Source: Streptomyces sp. S.PNR 29
GTDB lineage: Bacteria > Actinomycetota > Actinomycetes > Streptomycetales > Streptomycetaceae
Assembly: GCF_030386795.1 (NCBI RefSeq)
Contig: NZ_JANUQM010000003.1
Coordinates: 310,001-374,000 of the forward strand
Direction: 5' to 3'
Length of the DNA stretch: 64,000 nt
A program made the translations under genes and the position numbers. The notes beneath the pieces were generated by a model, which was given only the letters and a program-made list of their open reading frames with translations, was not told the origin of the DNA and searched no databases. Below, piece after piece: positions 41,949 to 49,925 of this stretch (positions are counted from its first letter, which is position 1; every line of letters starts with the position of its first letter).

Positions 41949-42575
41949 TCAGCCACCGAACCAGACGACGATGCGGACGTTCTCACCCCCGTGAAGTCCG
42001 GACAGGGTGCGCATCACGTCCCACACGGGTTGCCAGGGGCCATGGGCCGGAACCAGGTCGCCGTAGGTGGGTACGACGGGCCGGTAGATGTCGTCGCCGA
42101 GGGGGAGTTCACCGTCGGCAGGCCACCGGGACGGAGCGATGTTGCCTTCCCCGAACGCGGTCTCGGCCGCCCCGTACACCTCTCCCGGAAGGACGGTCAC
42201 CTCGCGCCGCACCAGAGCGCCTGCGCTGTCGCGGGTCCAGCGGCCGACCCAGTGCGGGGAGGGGCCATCGGTGCACGGGGCGTCCCAGTCGACGGTCACC
42301 AGTTCCTGCCAGGAGAACCATGAATGGCTGTGGCCATCGAAATCGTCCGATTCCTTGCGTACATGGTCGGATACATCGAAGGGAAGACCACGGTCAGAGA
42401 ACAGCGACTTGACCGGTTCCACACTCCGGACGTCGAAGAGCACTGACCAGGACGCATAATCGTGCGCGTCGCGCAGATGCCGAAGTTCGGCGAAGGGTTC
42501 CCATGCCACATGCTCAGCACCGTAGTGTCCGGACCAGGCCCGGCACTCCAGCCACCCGTGCAAGTCGGTACTCAT
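41949..42575 (-). CDS. Hypothetical protein, possible immunity protein
   Basis: Cytosolic protein of 208 residues, rich in Trp, Asp and Glu, without a known motif. The pattern of many Trp residues and short strands (HSHSWFSWQELVTVDWDAP; ENVRIVVWFGG) recalls small immunity-type proteins, but I cannot place it in a family. It converges on the pilin-toxin gene, 42 bases from its end. TAGAGT is 6 bases upstream of the ATG, so the start may be leaderless and expression independent of the toxin. Immunity is inference from position only. Confidence 0.7.
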   Translation of the reverse strand: MSTDLHGWLECRAWSGHYGAEHVAWEPFAELRHLRDAHDYASWSVLFDVRSVEPVKSLFSDRGLPFDVSDHVRKESDDFDGHSHSWFSWQELVTVDWDAPCTDGPSPHWVGRWTRDSAGALVRREVTVLPGEVYGAAETAFGEGNIAPSRWPADGELPLGDDIYRPVVPTYGDLVPAHGPWQPVWDVMRTLSGLHGGENVRIVVWFGG

Positions 42576-42609
42576 ACTGTGACTCTATCCGGAACGGAAA
42601 CCGGCGAAA

Positions 42610-42639
42610 GGTCGATCACCACCGCGGTGGTGATCGACC
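42610..42639 (-). terminator. 30-bp perfect palindrome, terminator after DUF192 gene
   Basis: Bases 42610-42639 are a perfect palindrome with arms GGTCGATCACCACCG / CGGTGGTGATCGACC and no spacer. It lies 6 bases after the stop of the leftward DUF192 gene and before the start of the 208-residue gene. As RNA it would form a long hairpin with a minimal loop, so it is probably a terminator; an operator for the 41949-42575 gene is an alternative. Confidence 0.7.
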
Positions 42640-42645
42640 GCACCG

Positions 42646-43059
42646 TCACGGAGCCGGACGACTGGCCGCCCCGCCCTCCGCGTCCTCCTCCACACGCACC
42701 TCCACCCGCACTCCGGCCCGCACCCCCCACCCCTCCATCACCCCGGCCTCCGCCTCCAGCACATGCCGGGACCGGAGCCGGGGCAGCCCGAGCCGCCCCG
42801 GCTTCATGGTGCGCACGGCGACGACGGTGAGATCCCGGTCGAGGTACGCGACGTCGATCGGCATCCGCATACGGAAGGTGTGCACGCTGTTGGCAGGGGA
42901 CAGCAGGATCGCCCCGTCGACCGAGTCCCGCCCCAGCAGCCCCCGGGTACGGGCGCGGTAGGAGGTGGCGATCTCCAGCGGAACACTGAACGCTGCCTCG
43001 CTCGCCTTGCCTCCCCGCACGACAAGCCTGCCTCGCCCGTCCCGCCAGCGCCGCCCCAT
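42646..43059 (-). CDS. DUF192 protein of the tad locus
   Basis: Protein of 137 residues with the DUF192 pattern: ATSYRARTRGLLGRDSVDGAILLSPANSVHTFRMRMPIDVAYLD, then VVAVRTMKPGRLGLP and HVLEAEAGVMEGWGV. Genes of this family are often found in tad loci, but the function is unknown. No export signal. GGGAGGTGG precedes the ATG. It is divergent from the prepilin peptidase gene, which carries the GGGCCC-box promoter between them. Confidence 0.9.
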   Translation of the reverse strand: MGRRWRDGRGRLVVRGGKASEAAFSVPLEIATSYRARTRGLLGRDSVDGAILLSPANSVHTFRMRMPIDVAYLDRDLTVVAVRTMKPGRLGLPRLRSRHVLEAEAGVMEGWGVRAGVRVEVRVEEDAEGGAASRPAP

Positions 43060-43126
43060 ACCGAGGCCACCTCCCGCTCAGTGCCGTGTGCCCTGCCGTC
43101 CGAACCGAACGTATCGGCAGGGGAGT

Positions 43127-43181
43127 AGGCCCTACATGGGCCCAGGGACCCATGCCGGACGGGTGCCGTCGGCACTACGTT
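43127..43181 (+). promoter_or_regulatory. GGGCCC-box promoter D (prepilin peptidase)
   Basis: GGGCCC at 43138-43143 is followed at 8 bp by GGACCC (43146-43151, one mismatch); AGGCCC lies 11 bp upstream. A -10-like TACGTT (43176-43181) follows the last box after 24 bp, exactly as at flp. The expected transcription start falls on or next to the GTG at 43188. Confidence 0.68.
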
Positions 43182-43187
43182 CCCGGA

Positions 43188-43937
43188 GTGCGCCTCCTCC
43201 TGACAGTCGCGGCCGCCCTGTGGGGCACCGGCACAGGCCTTCTCCTGCCCCGCGCCGCCCACCGCCTCGCCGTCGACTCCGGCAAGCCCTGGAACGACCG
43301 CTGCCCCGCCGCCCACCCGATCACCGGCGTGTTCGGCGGCTGGCTGGGCCGGGCGCAGTGCCGGGCCGGCGCGCCGGCGGGGCCATGCGGCCCGTACGGC
43401 CCCAGCACCCTCGCCGTCACCGCGGCAACGACCCTGGTCTGCACGACCCTGGCGGCGGCAACGGGCCCCCACCCGGAAACAGTGGTGTGGCTCCTGGCAA
43501 CCCCCGTAGCGGTCCTCCTCTCCCTGATCGACCACCGCGTCCACCGCCTCCCCGACGTCCTGACCCTCCCCCTCGCGTTCGCCCTCGCAGCCCTCCTGGG
43601 CCTGGCGGCACTGTCCCCCACAGCGGCGGGCTCCTGGCCGACGAGCCTCCTGGGTGCCCTGACCATGGGCGCCGCGTATCTCCTGCTGTTCCTCATCAAC
43701 CCCGACGGCATGGGCTTCGGCGACGTCAAACTGGCCCTGGCCCTCGGCCTCCCCCTCGGCTGGTACGGCTGGCCAACCCTCCTGACCGGAGCCTTGTCGG
43801 GCCTCCTCTACGGCACGCTGTACGGCCTCACTCTCGTCGCCCTGCGGCGCGCGGACCGAAGGGCGGCGATTCCACTGGGCCCGTTCATGGTGGGCGGGGC
43901 GTTCACGGGGATGGTGGTGGGTGCGGTGACGGCATGA
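43188..43937 (+). CDS. tadV: Type IV prepilin peptidase (A24, TadV/CpaA-like)
   Basis: Membrane aspartyl peptidase of 249 residues that cleaves Flp-type leaders. The two catalytic Asp are in SLIDHRVHRLPDVLTLP and MGFGDVKLALALGLPLGW, and about seven helices are present. The N-terminal cysteine-rich methylase-like domain is reduced, with only part of it recognisable (CPAAHPITGVFGGWLGRAQC). I chose the GTG at 43188 because the TACGTT -10 lies 7 bases upstream, which would give a leaderless message; an ATG at 43152 lies inside the boxes. It stands to the right of the DUF192 gene and serves both pilins and chimeras. Confidence 0.9.
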   Translation: MRLLLTVAAALWGTGTGLLLPRAAHRLAVDSGKPWNDRCPAAHPITGVFGGWLGRAQCRAGAPAGPCGPYGPSTLAVTAATTLVCTTLAAATGPHPETVVWLLATPVAVLLSLIDHRVHRLPDVLTLPLAFALAALLGLAALSPTAAGSWPTSLLGALTMGAAYLLLFLINPDGMGFGDVKLALALGLPLGWYGWPTLLTGALSGLLYGTLYGLTLVALRRADRRAAIPLGPFMVGGAFTGMVVGAVTA

Positions 43938-44035
43938 CGGTCACTCAGCGACCCGTCGGCTTTGCTGCTTTGTGAGAGAAACGAGCCACCCGCGCATCGC
44001 CCGGTGAGCCGACTCCCGCGTTACGCAACCGTTAT

Positions 44036-44078
44036 GGCCCAAGTGGGTCTAGCAACAACCGATTTGGTCTCATACACC
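44036..44078 (+). promoter_or_regulatory. Possible degenerate GGGCCC-like site upstream of the lipoprotein pair
   Basis: GGCCCA-AG-TGGGTC (44036-44049) is a near-perfect inverted repeat, and a TACACC hexamer follows at 44073-44078 after 23 bp. The spacing is like promoters A-D, but the boxes themselves are poor matches. It may be a fifth weak member of the set or a coincidence. Confidence 0.3.
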
Positions 44079-44171
44079 CCGTGCGCTGAAAAGCTTCACC
44101 CTGGTGCCACCACCCCCTCCTGGATAGCGTTGCTTCGCTCAAGAGAAGCCTCGCCTCACCAGGAGCCGACA

Positions 44172-44837
44172 GTGAACCGCCGCCCCACCCTGCTCGCAGC
44201 GCTCACGCTGACCGCCGCTGCGGCCCTGACGCTGTCCGCGTGCGGGAGCGATGACAGCTCCAAGGACAAGGACAACGACAAGATCGCGGGAGCCGACACG
44301 GGGAGCAAGGCGCCGGCGTCCGCCGGCCCGAGCGGGTCGGCCTCGTCGGCTGCTGGTCGTCCGGAGATCAAACTGCCGTCAGATCTGACCATGACGTTCG
44401 AGGGCGCCAAGACAGGTGACCCCGTCAAGGACGCCGTACTCGCCGACAGCGCGGATCGTATGCGTGCCGTCAACGCGGCGATCGCGGGGACGGATCCCAA
44501 GGAAGAAGCGCTGAACTTCTACAACAGCGGCAGGGCGCTGGAAGCCGCCGTCACCTGGGTGGAGAAGTTCAAGAAGGCCAACCTCGGCATCACGGGCACG
44601 ATCCAGTACTACAACCGGACCGTGACACTTGACGGCGACAAAGCCGCCTCTGTCGTGTTCTGTGCCGACGAGAGCAAGGGCTACGCCAAGGATCTCAAGA
44701 CGAACAAGGCGAAGGTCACCAGTCCTTCGGACGAGGACTTCATCCTCTACAACACGAAACTGGAAAAGAACAGTGACGGGGTCTGGCAGACCACGCGCAT
44801 CGTTTCGACTGCGGGAGCGAAGCAGTGCCTCAAGTGA
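44172..44837 (+). CDS. Lipoprotein beside the tad locus
   Basis: Lipoprotein of 221 residues with signal peptide and lipobox LSAC, an acidic/Lys-rich linker with Ser/Gly to about residue 65, and a folded part of about 150 residues (FYNSGRALEAAVTWVEKFKKANLGITGTIQYYNRTVTL; VVFCADESKGYAKDL). This looks like the NTF2-like fold of several Streptomyces lipoproteins, which is a guess. The GTG at 44172 follows AGGAG. Its 3' end overlaps the next gene by 13 bases, so the two are coupled. Confidence 0.83.
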   Translation: MNRRPTLLAALTLTAAAALTLSACGSDDSSKDKDNDKIAGADTGSKAPASAGPSGSASSAAGRPEIKLPSDLTMTFEGAKTGDPVKDAVLADSADRMRAVNAAIAGTDPKEEALNFYNSGRALEAAVTWVEKFKKANLGITGTIQYYNRTVTLDGDKAASVVFCADESKGYAKDLKTNKAKVTSPSDEDFILYNTKLEKNSDGVWQTTRIVSTAGAKQCLK

Positions 44838-45856
44838 AACGGAGAGTGTTTGGCACCCTCGCAGTGGCCGTCAGCCTATCGGCTCTGGGCGCGTCGAATG
44901 CTTGGGCCAAGGTCACGCCCGACGGCACACGTGAGAGCGACACCAACGTCTCGGCGGACCGCAAGGGGCAGAACGTGTCGGTGACGGCCGGAGCTGTCGT
45001 CTATGACCAATCAAAGAACGGCTCCGGCCAATCCGTGGGCCCGGTGACGTCCACCACGACGTGGGCCCCGCCCGCCTGCTACTACGCGCCGAAGTACACC
45101 CCGGATGAGCTCAAGGCCTACCTGGAGCCCATTTGGGAGGCCGGTTCGACGGGCTATGAGTGGGATGCCAAGCAGCGCGACCATTACGTGAACGGTCACC
45201 CCTACAAGGACTTCAACAAGGAGAAGGCCGGCGAGGGCTACTGGTGGGACTTCTACGTCACGCCGGGTCGCGAGGGGGATCCGGGGGCGCTGGACTGCGA
45301 CAAGCCCATCTTTTGGGTGGACGAGGGTGACGCACCGCCCGCTGATATCGAGAACGCCGTGACCCCCGAGGTCCTCGCCGAACTCGCGTACGCGCAGATC
45401 CGAGTCCCCAGCACCAAGGTGACCCTGGCTCCGGAGAACACCACCAAGGTCAACCTGCCGACCTGGGCCTGGCTGGACGCCGCCGAGTTCAAGCCGGTCT
45501 CCGTCACCGCCTCCGTACCGGTGCTTGGTGTAGAGGCGACCGCGACGGCAGAGCCGGTATCCCTCAAGATCGACCCGGGAACCGCGGACGCCGTGACCTA
45601 CCCCGCATCTGGGGTGTGCGAGATCAACAACGGTCGCATCGGCGAGCCCTACGCCAAGGGCAAGGCGAACGAGACGCCACCATGTGGCGTGAAGTACCTG
45701 CGCTCCTCGGGTCACGGCTCGTATCCGCTCAAGGCCACGGTCACCTGGAAGATCCAGTGGGCGGGTAGCGGCGGAGCGGGTGGCGACCTGCCCGACGGCA
45801 CGTTCGGCGCGGATCAGGACGTCGTCGTACAGGAGATCCAGGCCGTCAACCGCTGA
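44825..45856 (+). CDS. Secreted protein of unknown function, coupled to the lipoprotein
   Basis: Exported protein of 343 residues. Signal peptide about residues 1-28 (KRRVFGTLAVAVSLSALGASNAWA-K). The mature part contains YYAPKYTPDELKAYLEPIWEAGSTGYEWDAKQRDHY and HPYKDFNKEKAGEGYWWDFYVTPG, then beta-rich segments with four Cys. I do not recognise it. The GTG at 44825 has GGGAG upstream and overlaps the lipoprotein gene; a GTG at 44834 is also possible. A strong terminator follows. Location next to the tad region and co-transcription with a lipoprotein suggest a surface complex. Confidence 0.8.
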   Translation: MPQVKRRVFGTLAVAVSLSALGASNAWAKVTPDGTRESDTNVSADRKGQNVSVTAGAVVYDQSKNGSGQSVGPVTSTTTWAPPACYYAPKYTPDELKAYLEPIWEAGSTGYEWDAKQRDHYVNGHPYKDFNKEKAGEGYWWDFYVTPGREGDPGALDCDKPIFWVDEGDAPPADIENAVTPEVLAELAYAQIRVPSTKVTLAPENTTKVNLPTWAWLDAAEFKPVSVTASVPVLGVEATATAEPVSLKIDPGTADAVTYPASGVCEINNGRIGEPYAKGKANETPPCGVKYLRSSGHGSYPLKATVTWKIQWAGSGGAGGDLPDGTFGADQDVVVQEIQAVNR

Positions 45857-45879
45857 CCGACCTGAGGGTCTGTCACCGG

Positions 45880-45911
45880 ATGCCCGCTCCCGCGCAGGGG
45901 GCGGGCATTTC
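45880..45911 (+). terminator. Terminator after the lipoprotein/secreted protein pair
   Basis: A 12-bp stem (ATGCCCGCTCCC / GGGGGCGGGCAT, one G-T pair) with a 5-base loop is followed by TTTC, about 23 bases after the stop. It ends the two-gene transcript. Confidence 0.85.
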
Positions 45912-46059
45912 GGCGTCGCTTCACGAACGGAACTGGCGCAGCGGCTGACCGTCGGCCGGTCGACTCGAACTCAGGCGTCGATCGCGTGTGGAGTGTCTCT
46001 CCGAACCGAGTGAGTACCTTGGGTGGTCACTGCCCGGACAAGCGTCGGCGAGGTGCCCG

Positions 46060-46635
46060 ATGAGCAACGTCGTCCTGATGATGTCGGTCTCCCTCGACGG
46101 CTACATCGAAGGCCCCCACCAGGACATCAGCTGGCACCGCGTGGACGATGAACTGCACCAGCACTTCAACGACACCATCGGACAGATGGGCGCTCTCCTC
46201 AGCGGCCGGGTGACGTATGAGCTCATGGCCGGCTACTGGCCGACCGCCGACGCCGACCCCGCCGTCACCGGGCCCACGGCCGAGTTCGCGGGGATCTGGC
46301 GGGACATTCCGAAGGTCGTGTACTCGCGGACGATCGAGCGGGCCGGGTGGAACACGCGGATCGTCAGGGACGTCGTGCCCGAGGACGTCAGGGAGCTGAA
46401 GGAGCGGGCCGGGGGTGATGTCGGGCTCGGTGGGGCCGGGCTCGCTGCGGCCTTCCTGCGGCAGGGACTGGTCGACGAGTTCCGGGTCTACGTCCACCCC
46501 GTCCTCCTCGGCCGCGGCAAGCGTCTGTTCCCCGAGCTCGACACGTCGGCCTCGCTCCGGCTCGTCGAGTCGCGCGCCTTCGGCAACGGCGTCGTACTGC
46601 TGCGGTACGAGCGTGCCGACGCCCCCGGCTCGTAA
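46060..46635 (+). CDS. RibD C-terminal/dihydrofolate reductase-like protein
   Basis: Cytosolic reductase-like protein of 191 residues. SNVVLMMSVSLDGYIEGP at the start, GALLSGRVTYELMAGYW, a KVVYSRTIE strand and DVGLGGAGLAAAFLRQGLVDEFRVYVHPVLLGRGKRLF are characteristic of the RibD_C/DHFR-like family; NADPH binding is expected. The ATG at 46060 has GGCGAGG upstream. It is a stand-alone member, not a riboflavin-operon gene. The next gene begins 41 bases later on the same strand. Confidence 0.92.
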   Translation: MSNVVLMMSVSLDGYIEGPHQDISWHRVDDELHQHFNDTIGQMGALLSGRVTYELMAGYWPTADADPAVTGPTAEFAGIWRDIPKVVYSRTIERAGWNTRIVRDVVPEDVRELKERAGGDVGLGGAGLAAAFLRQGLVDEFRVYVHPVLLGRGKRLFPELDTSASLRLVESRAFGNGVVLLRYERADAPGS

Positions 46636-46676
46636 AGATGTTGTCCGGGGCTGCCGGCCCGGGTAGGAAGGTCGTC

Positions 46677-47552
46677 ATGACCGGACTCGGCGCTGTGTTC
46701 CGTCCCCAACTTCCGCCCGAGCGGCTGCGGGCCGTCTCCCGCCTCGCGGACGAGGCGGGGCTTGAGGAGCTGTGGCTGTGGGAGGACTGTTTTCTGGAGG
46801 GCGGGATCTCGACGGCCGCCGCCGCGCTCGCCTGGACCGAGCGGGTGCGCGTCGGGGTCGGGCTGCTGCCCGTGCCGTTGCGCAATGTCGCCGTCACGGC
46901 CATGGAGGCCGCCACGCTCCACCGGATGTTCCCCTCGCGCGCGATCCTCGGCGTCGGGCACGGAGTGCAGGACTGGATGGGGCAGGTCGGGGCGCGGGTC
47001 GAGTCGCCGGTGACGTTGCTGCGCGAGCATCTCCTTGCCTTGCGCGCCCTGTTGCGCGGCGAGCGGGTCACCACCGAGGGGCGGTACGTCAAGCTCGACG
47101 ACGTCGGCCTCGACTGGCCGCCGCAGGGTGGTGGCGTGGAGGTGTTCGCCGGGGCCACCGGGCCCCGTACCCTGCGGCTCTCCGGTGAGGCCGCGGACGG
47201 CACCATCCTCACCGCGGCCACTCCACCCGACGGCGTACGGCGTGCCCGTCGGCTCATCGACGAGGGGCGGGAGTCGGCGGGGCGGACGGAGCCGCACAAG
47301 GTGGTCGTCTATCTCCTCACCGCCACCGGGGCCGGCGCCGGTGGACGGCTACGGGACGAGTTGGTGGCCGAAGGGCTCGACACGGTGCCGGAGCTCGGGG
47401 TGGCCGGGGACGCGGGCGCCGTCGCCAAGGCCGTCCAGCGGCTGGCCGACGCCGGGGCCGACACCGTGATCCTCCAGCCGACGGGAGACGAACCCGACCC
47501 GGAGGGGTTCGTGCGGTTCGTGGCGGAGGAAGTGCGGCCGTTGGTGCCGTAG
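46677..47552 (+). CDS. LLM-class flavin-dependent oxidoreductase
   Basis: Luciferase-like (F420 or FMN dependent) oxidoreductase of 291 residues. Signature stretches are LRAVSRLADEAGLEELWLWEDCF, VGVGLLPVPLRNVAVTAMEAATLHRMFPSRAILGVGHG and LREHLLALRALLRGERVTTEGRYVKLDDV. The ATG at 46677 has AGGAAGG upstream and begins where family members begin; an earlier ATG at 46638 lacks support. Actinobacterial members often use F420, but the cofactor cannot be told here. Probably co-transcribed with the RibD-like gene. Confidence 0.92.
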   Translation: MTGLGAVFRPQLPPERLRAVSRLADEAGLEELWLWEDCFLEGGISTAAAALAWTERVRVGVGLLPVPLRNVAVTAMEAATLHRMFPSRAILGVGHGVQDWMGQVGARVESPVTLLREHLLALRALLRGERVTTEGRYVKLDDVGLDWPPQGGGVEVFAGATGPRTLRLSGEAADGTILTAATPPDGVRRARRLIDEGRESAGRTEPHKVVVYLLTATGAGAGGRLRDELVAEGLDTVPELGVAGDAGAVAKAVQRLADAGADTVILQPTGDEPDPEGFVRFVAEEVRPLVP

Positions 47553-47647
47553 ACGGCGGCCTTCGGCTCGGGGCGCGCTCCGCGCCGCGGAGTGCGCGCA
47601 CCGAAAATCAGCGGCGCCGCCTGAACTCCCCCTGCGATCATCACCCC

Positions 47648-48523
47648 ATGGACGGTCAGCCCCCCTCCCTCCGGTCGCCCGGAGCCCCCAGCTCCGCCGG
47701 CTCTCCCGGAATCCCCCGCTCCTTCGAAGACCTCGTCGCCGAAGGTGCCTCCGCCTCCACCGAGGGCTGGGACTTCTCCTGGTTCGAGGGGCGGGCCACC
47801 GAAGCGCGGCCCTCCTGGGGGTACGCGCGGGCGATGGCCGGGCGGTTGGCCGGTGCCGCGGCCGTGCTCGATGTGCAGACCGGGGGAGGGGAGGTGCTGG
47901 ACTTCGCGCTCGGCGCCGCCCGTCACGCCGGCGCCGCCCAAGGCCCCGGTGCCACCCCTGCGCACCCCCGCCTCACCGTCGCCACCGAGGGATGGCCGCC
48001 GAACGTCGCCAAGGCCACCGCGCTGCTCCGCCCCCGCGGTGTGGTGGTCGTCGCCGCGCCCGAGGACGCGCCGTTGCCCTTCGCGGACGGGGCCTTCGAC
48101 CTCGTCGTGAGCCGGCACCCGGTGCGGCCGCAGTGGGCGGAGATCGCGCGCGTGCTGGAGCCCGGCGGCACGTACTTCGCCCAGCATGTCGGGCCCGCCA
48201 GTGTCGTCGAGCTCACCGAGCACTTTCTCGGGCCCCAGCCGGAGGAGGCGCGCAGCGCCCGGCATCCCGACCGGGAGCGCGCCGACGCCGAGGCGGCCGG
48301 GCTGGAGGTCGTCGATCTGCGGGCGGAGCGGCTGCGCATGGAGTTCCACGACATCGGGGCCGTCGTCCACTTCCTGCGCAAGGTGGTCTGGATCGTGCCC
48401 GGCTTCACGGTCGACGCGTACGAGCCGCAGCTGCGCGCCCTGCACGCGAGGCTCCGGTCCGACGGGCCCTTCGTCGCCCACAGCACCCGCCACCTCTTCG
48501 AGGCACGCAAACCGCGAGGGTGA
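47648..48523 (+). CDS. Class I SAM-dependent methyltransferase
   Basis: Protein of 291 residues. AAAVLDVQTGGGEVL is the SAM-binding motif I (about residues 76-90), followed by VTVATE, VVVAAPEDAPLPFADGAFDLVVSRH (motif II/III region) and ARVLEPGGTYFAQHVG. The substrate is unknown; the pattern fits small-molecule methyltransferases of the Methyltransf_11 type. The gene ends 3 bases from the convergent AlkZ-like gene, so neither has its own terminator. Confidence 0.92.
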   Translation: MDGQPPSLRSPGAPSSAGSPGIPRSFEDLVAEGASASTEGWDFSWFEGRATEARPSWGYARAMAGRLAGAAAVLDVQTGGGEVLDFALGAARHAGAAQGPGATPAHPRLTVATEGWPPNVAKATALLRPRGVVVVAAPEDAPLPFADGAFDLVVSRHPVRPQWAEIARVLEPGGTYFAQHVGPASVVELTEHFLGPQPEEARSARHPDRERADAEAAGLEVVDLRAERLRMEFHDIGAVVHFLRKVVWIVPGFTVDAYEPQLRALHARLRSDGPFVAHSTRHLFEARKPRG

Positions 48524-48526
48524 CGG

Positions 48527-49684
48527 TCAGGCGTGCGGGCCCGCCGTCACCTTCCCCACGACCAACTCCGCCGCCGCTTCCAGCACCTCGCCCACCCGCT
48601 CCACCTGCTCGCCCAGCTCCCGCAGCTGCCGCGCCGTCAGGTGCCCGAGCGGCTCCACCGTGACCGTCGTACGCCGTCCACGGCGCCGCTGGTGCCAGAC
48701 CCCCGCCACCACTCCGTCGACCAGCAGCACCGGGTAGTTGCCCGCCTGGCCCCCGGCCAGCGCCCGCCGGTACGCCTCGCCGGGGAACAGCAGCTCGCGC
48801 GGCTGGGCGGCGATGACGTACGCGTCGAAGTACGGCAGCAGCCGCACCCCGCGTAAGGGCCCGTCCGGGAACGCCGTGTCGCCCGCCGCCAGCCACGCCG
48901 GTGCGCCCTCGAAGTCGGCCTCCTCGATCTCGCCCGCCCCGGCCAGTTCGGCGAACAGGCCCGCCGCCCAGCCGGCCGGGGCCGCGAGCCACTTGGCGAA
49001 GTGGGCGGACGTCGCCGGACCGTACGCGCGGAGGTAACGCCGCACGAGGCTGCGCAGCGCCTCCTCCGGCGGCACCGGGGTGAAGCGTGGCGGGCGGGTG
49101 TACGTCACCTTGCGGCCGCGGTTCGGGGCGAAGCACAGCGCGCCCGACTGGCCGGCGCGGTGCAGCACCTGCCGCCAGCGCGGCCACATGTCCTGGAAGG
49201 CCGGCATCACCAGGTCACCTGCCCAGGGGCCGGTGCGGGCGACGACCTCCTCGCCCAGTTCGCCGACGGTGAGGAATCGGCCGTCGAGGGCGTCGGCGAT
49301 GGCCGTCACCACGCGGTCGGCCTGGTCCTCGGTGAGGCGGGCGCCGGGCGGGAAGGGACTCGGGCCGGTGGGGACCGCGGTCAGGGCCGCGCACCACAGG
49401 GGCAGCTCGTGGGAGGGGAGGAGGTGGACGGTTCCGCGGGGACCGTGCGTCTTCACCAGTGAGCGGTCGTCCCAGAGGGCGGCCCGTACGTCCGTCCGGG
49501 TGGCCTCCGCGGTCCGCAGCCCGATCGACAGCTCGGCCGCGGACAGCACCTGCGCGTGCGCGCCGAGCATGCTGCCGACCACTTCGGCGGCCGGCGTACC
49601 GGTCTCCGCGGACCTGGCCAGGAACTGCCGTTCGATTCGCCGGGCGCTCGCAGCGGCCCAGGCGACTCTCACCGTCGTCGTCAT
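48527..49684 (-). CDS. Winged-helix DNA-binding protein (HTH_42, AlkZ/YcaQ-related)
   Basis: Protein of 385 residues of the HTH_42 superfamily whose studied members are DNA glycosylases that unhook crosslinks or excise alkylated bases. Visible: RSLVKTHGPRGTVHLLPSHEL, ARTGPWAGDLVMPAFQDMWPRWRQVLHRAGQSGALCF, LRRYLRAYGPATSAHFAKWL and VLLVDGVVAGVWHQRR. The GVWHQ position corresponds to the catalytic QxQ region, but only part of it is kept, so activity is uncertain. A TTA codon at 48854-48856 suggests bldA-dependent expression. The initiator ATG at 49684 is followed by the run MTTT. Confidence 0.85.
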   Translation of the reverse strand: MTTTVRVAWAAASARRIERQFLARSAETGTPAAEVVGSMLGAHAQVLSAAELSIGLRTAEATRTDVRAALWDDRSLVKTHGPRGTVHLLPSHELPLWCAALTAVPTGPSPFPPGARLTEDQADRVVTAIADALDGRFLTVGELGEEVVARTGPWAGDLVMPAFQDMWPRWRQVLHRAGQSGALCFAPNRGRKVTYTRPPRFTPVPPEEALRSLVRRYLRAYGPATSAHFAKWLAAPAGWAAGLFAELAGAGEIEEADFEGAPAWLAAGDTAFPDGPLRGVRLLPYFDAYVIAAQPRELLFPGEAYRRALAGGQAGNYPVLLVDGVVAGVWHQRRRGRRTTVTVEPLGHLTARQLRELGEQVERVGEVLEAAAELVVGKVTAGPHA

Positions 49685-49867
49685 GGGGTGACGGTAGGTC
49701 GGAATGAGGTCAGATCCTGGCCTAGTGGTCGCTCGGGTGAGGGCCCGCCGTGGGGGCGGTGGATCGTCGCCGCATCCTCACACGGTTTCCACATCGTTAT
49801 CGCGGTCGGCTCGCATCTGTCCTGCATCTGGAGTAAGTTCAGACCAAGGTAATTCGCGTGAGCAAAG

Positions 49868-49925
49868 CTGCGCGGTCGGTACCGCGCAGAGGAGGGGGCT
49901 GCGCGGTGCCATGTCCCCCCTTTGA
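49868..49925 (+). promoter_or_regulatory. Switch-like leader: two mutually exclusive hairpins around a Shine-Dalgarno
   Basis: CTGCGCGGT occurs at 49868-49876 and again at 49899-49907; the complementary ACCGCGCAG lies between them at 49881-49889. The middle element can pair with the left copy (4-base loop) or with the right copy (loop AGGAGGGGG, itself a perfect ribosome-binding sequence). A tiny frame ATG-TCC-CCC-CTT-TGA follows at 49911. Only one hairpin can form at a time. Confidence 0.6.
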
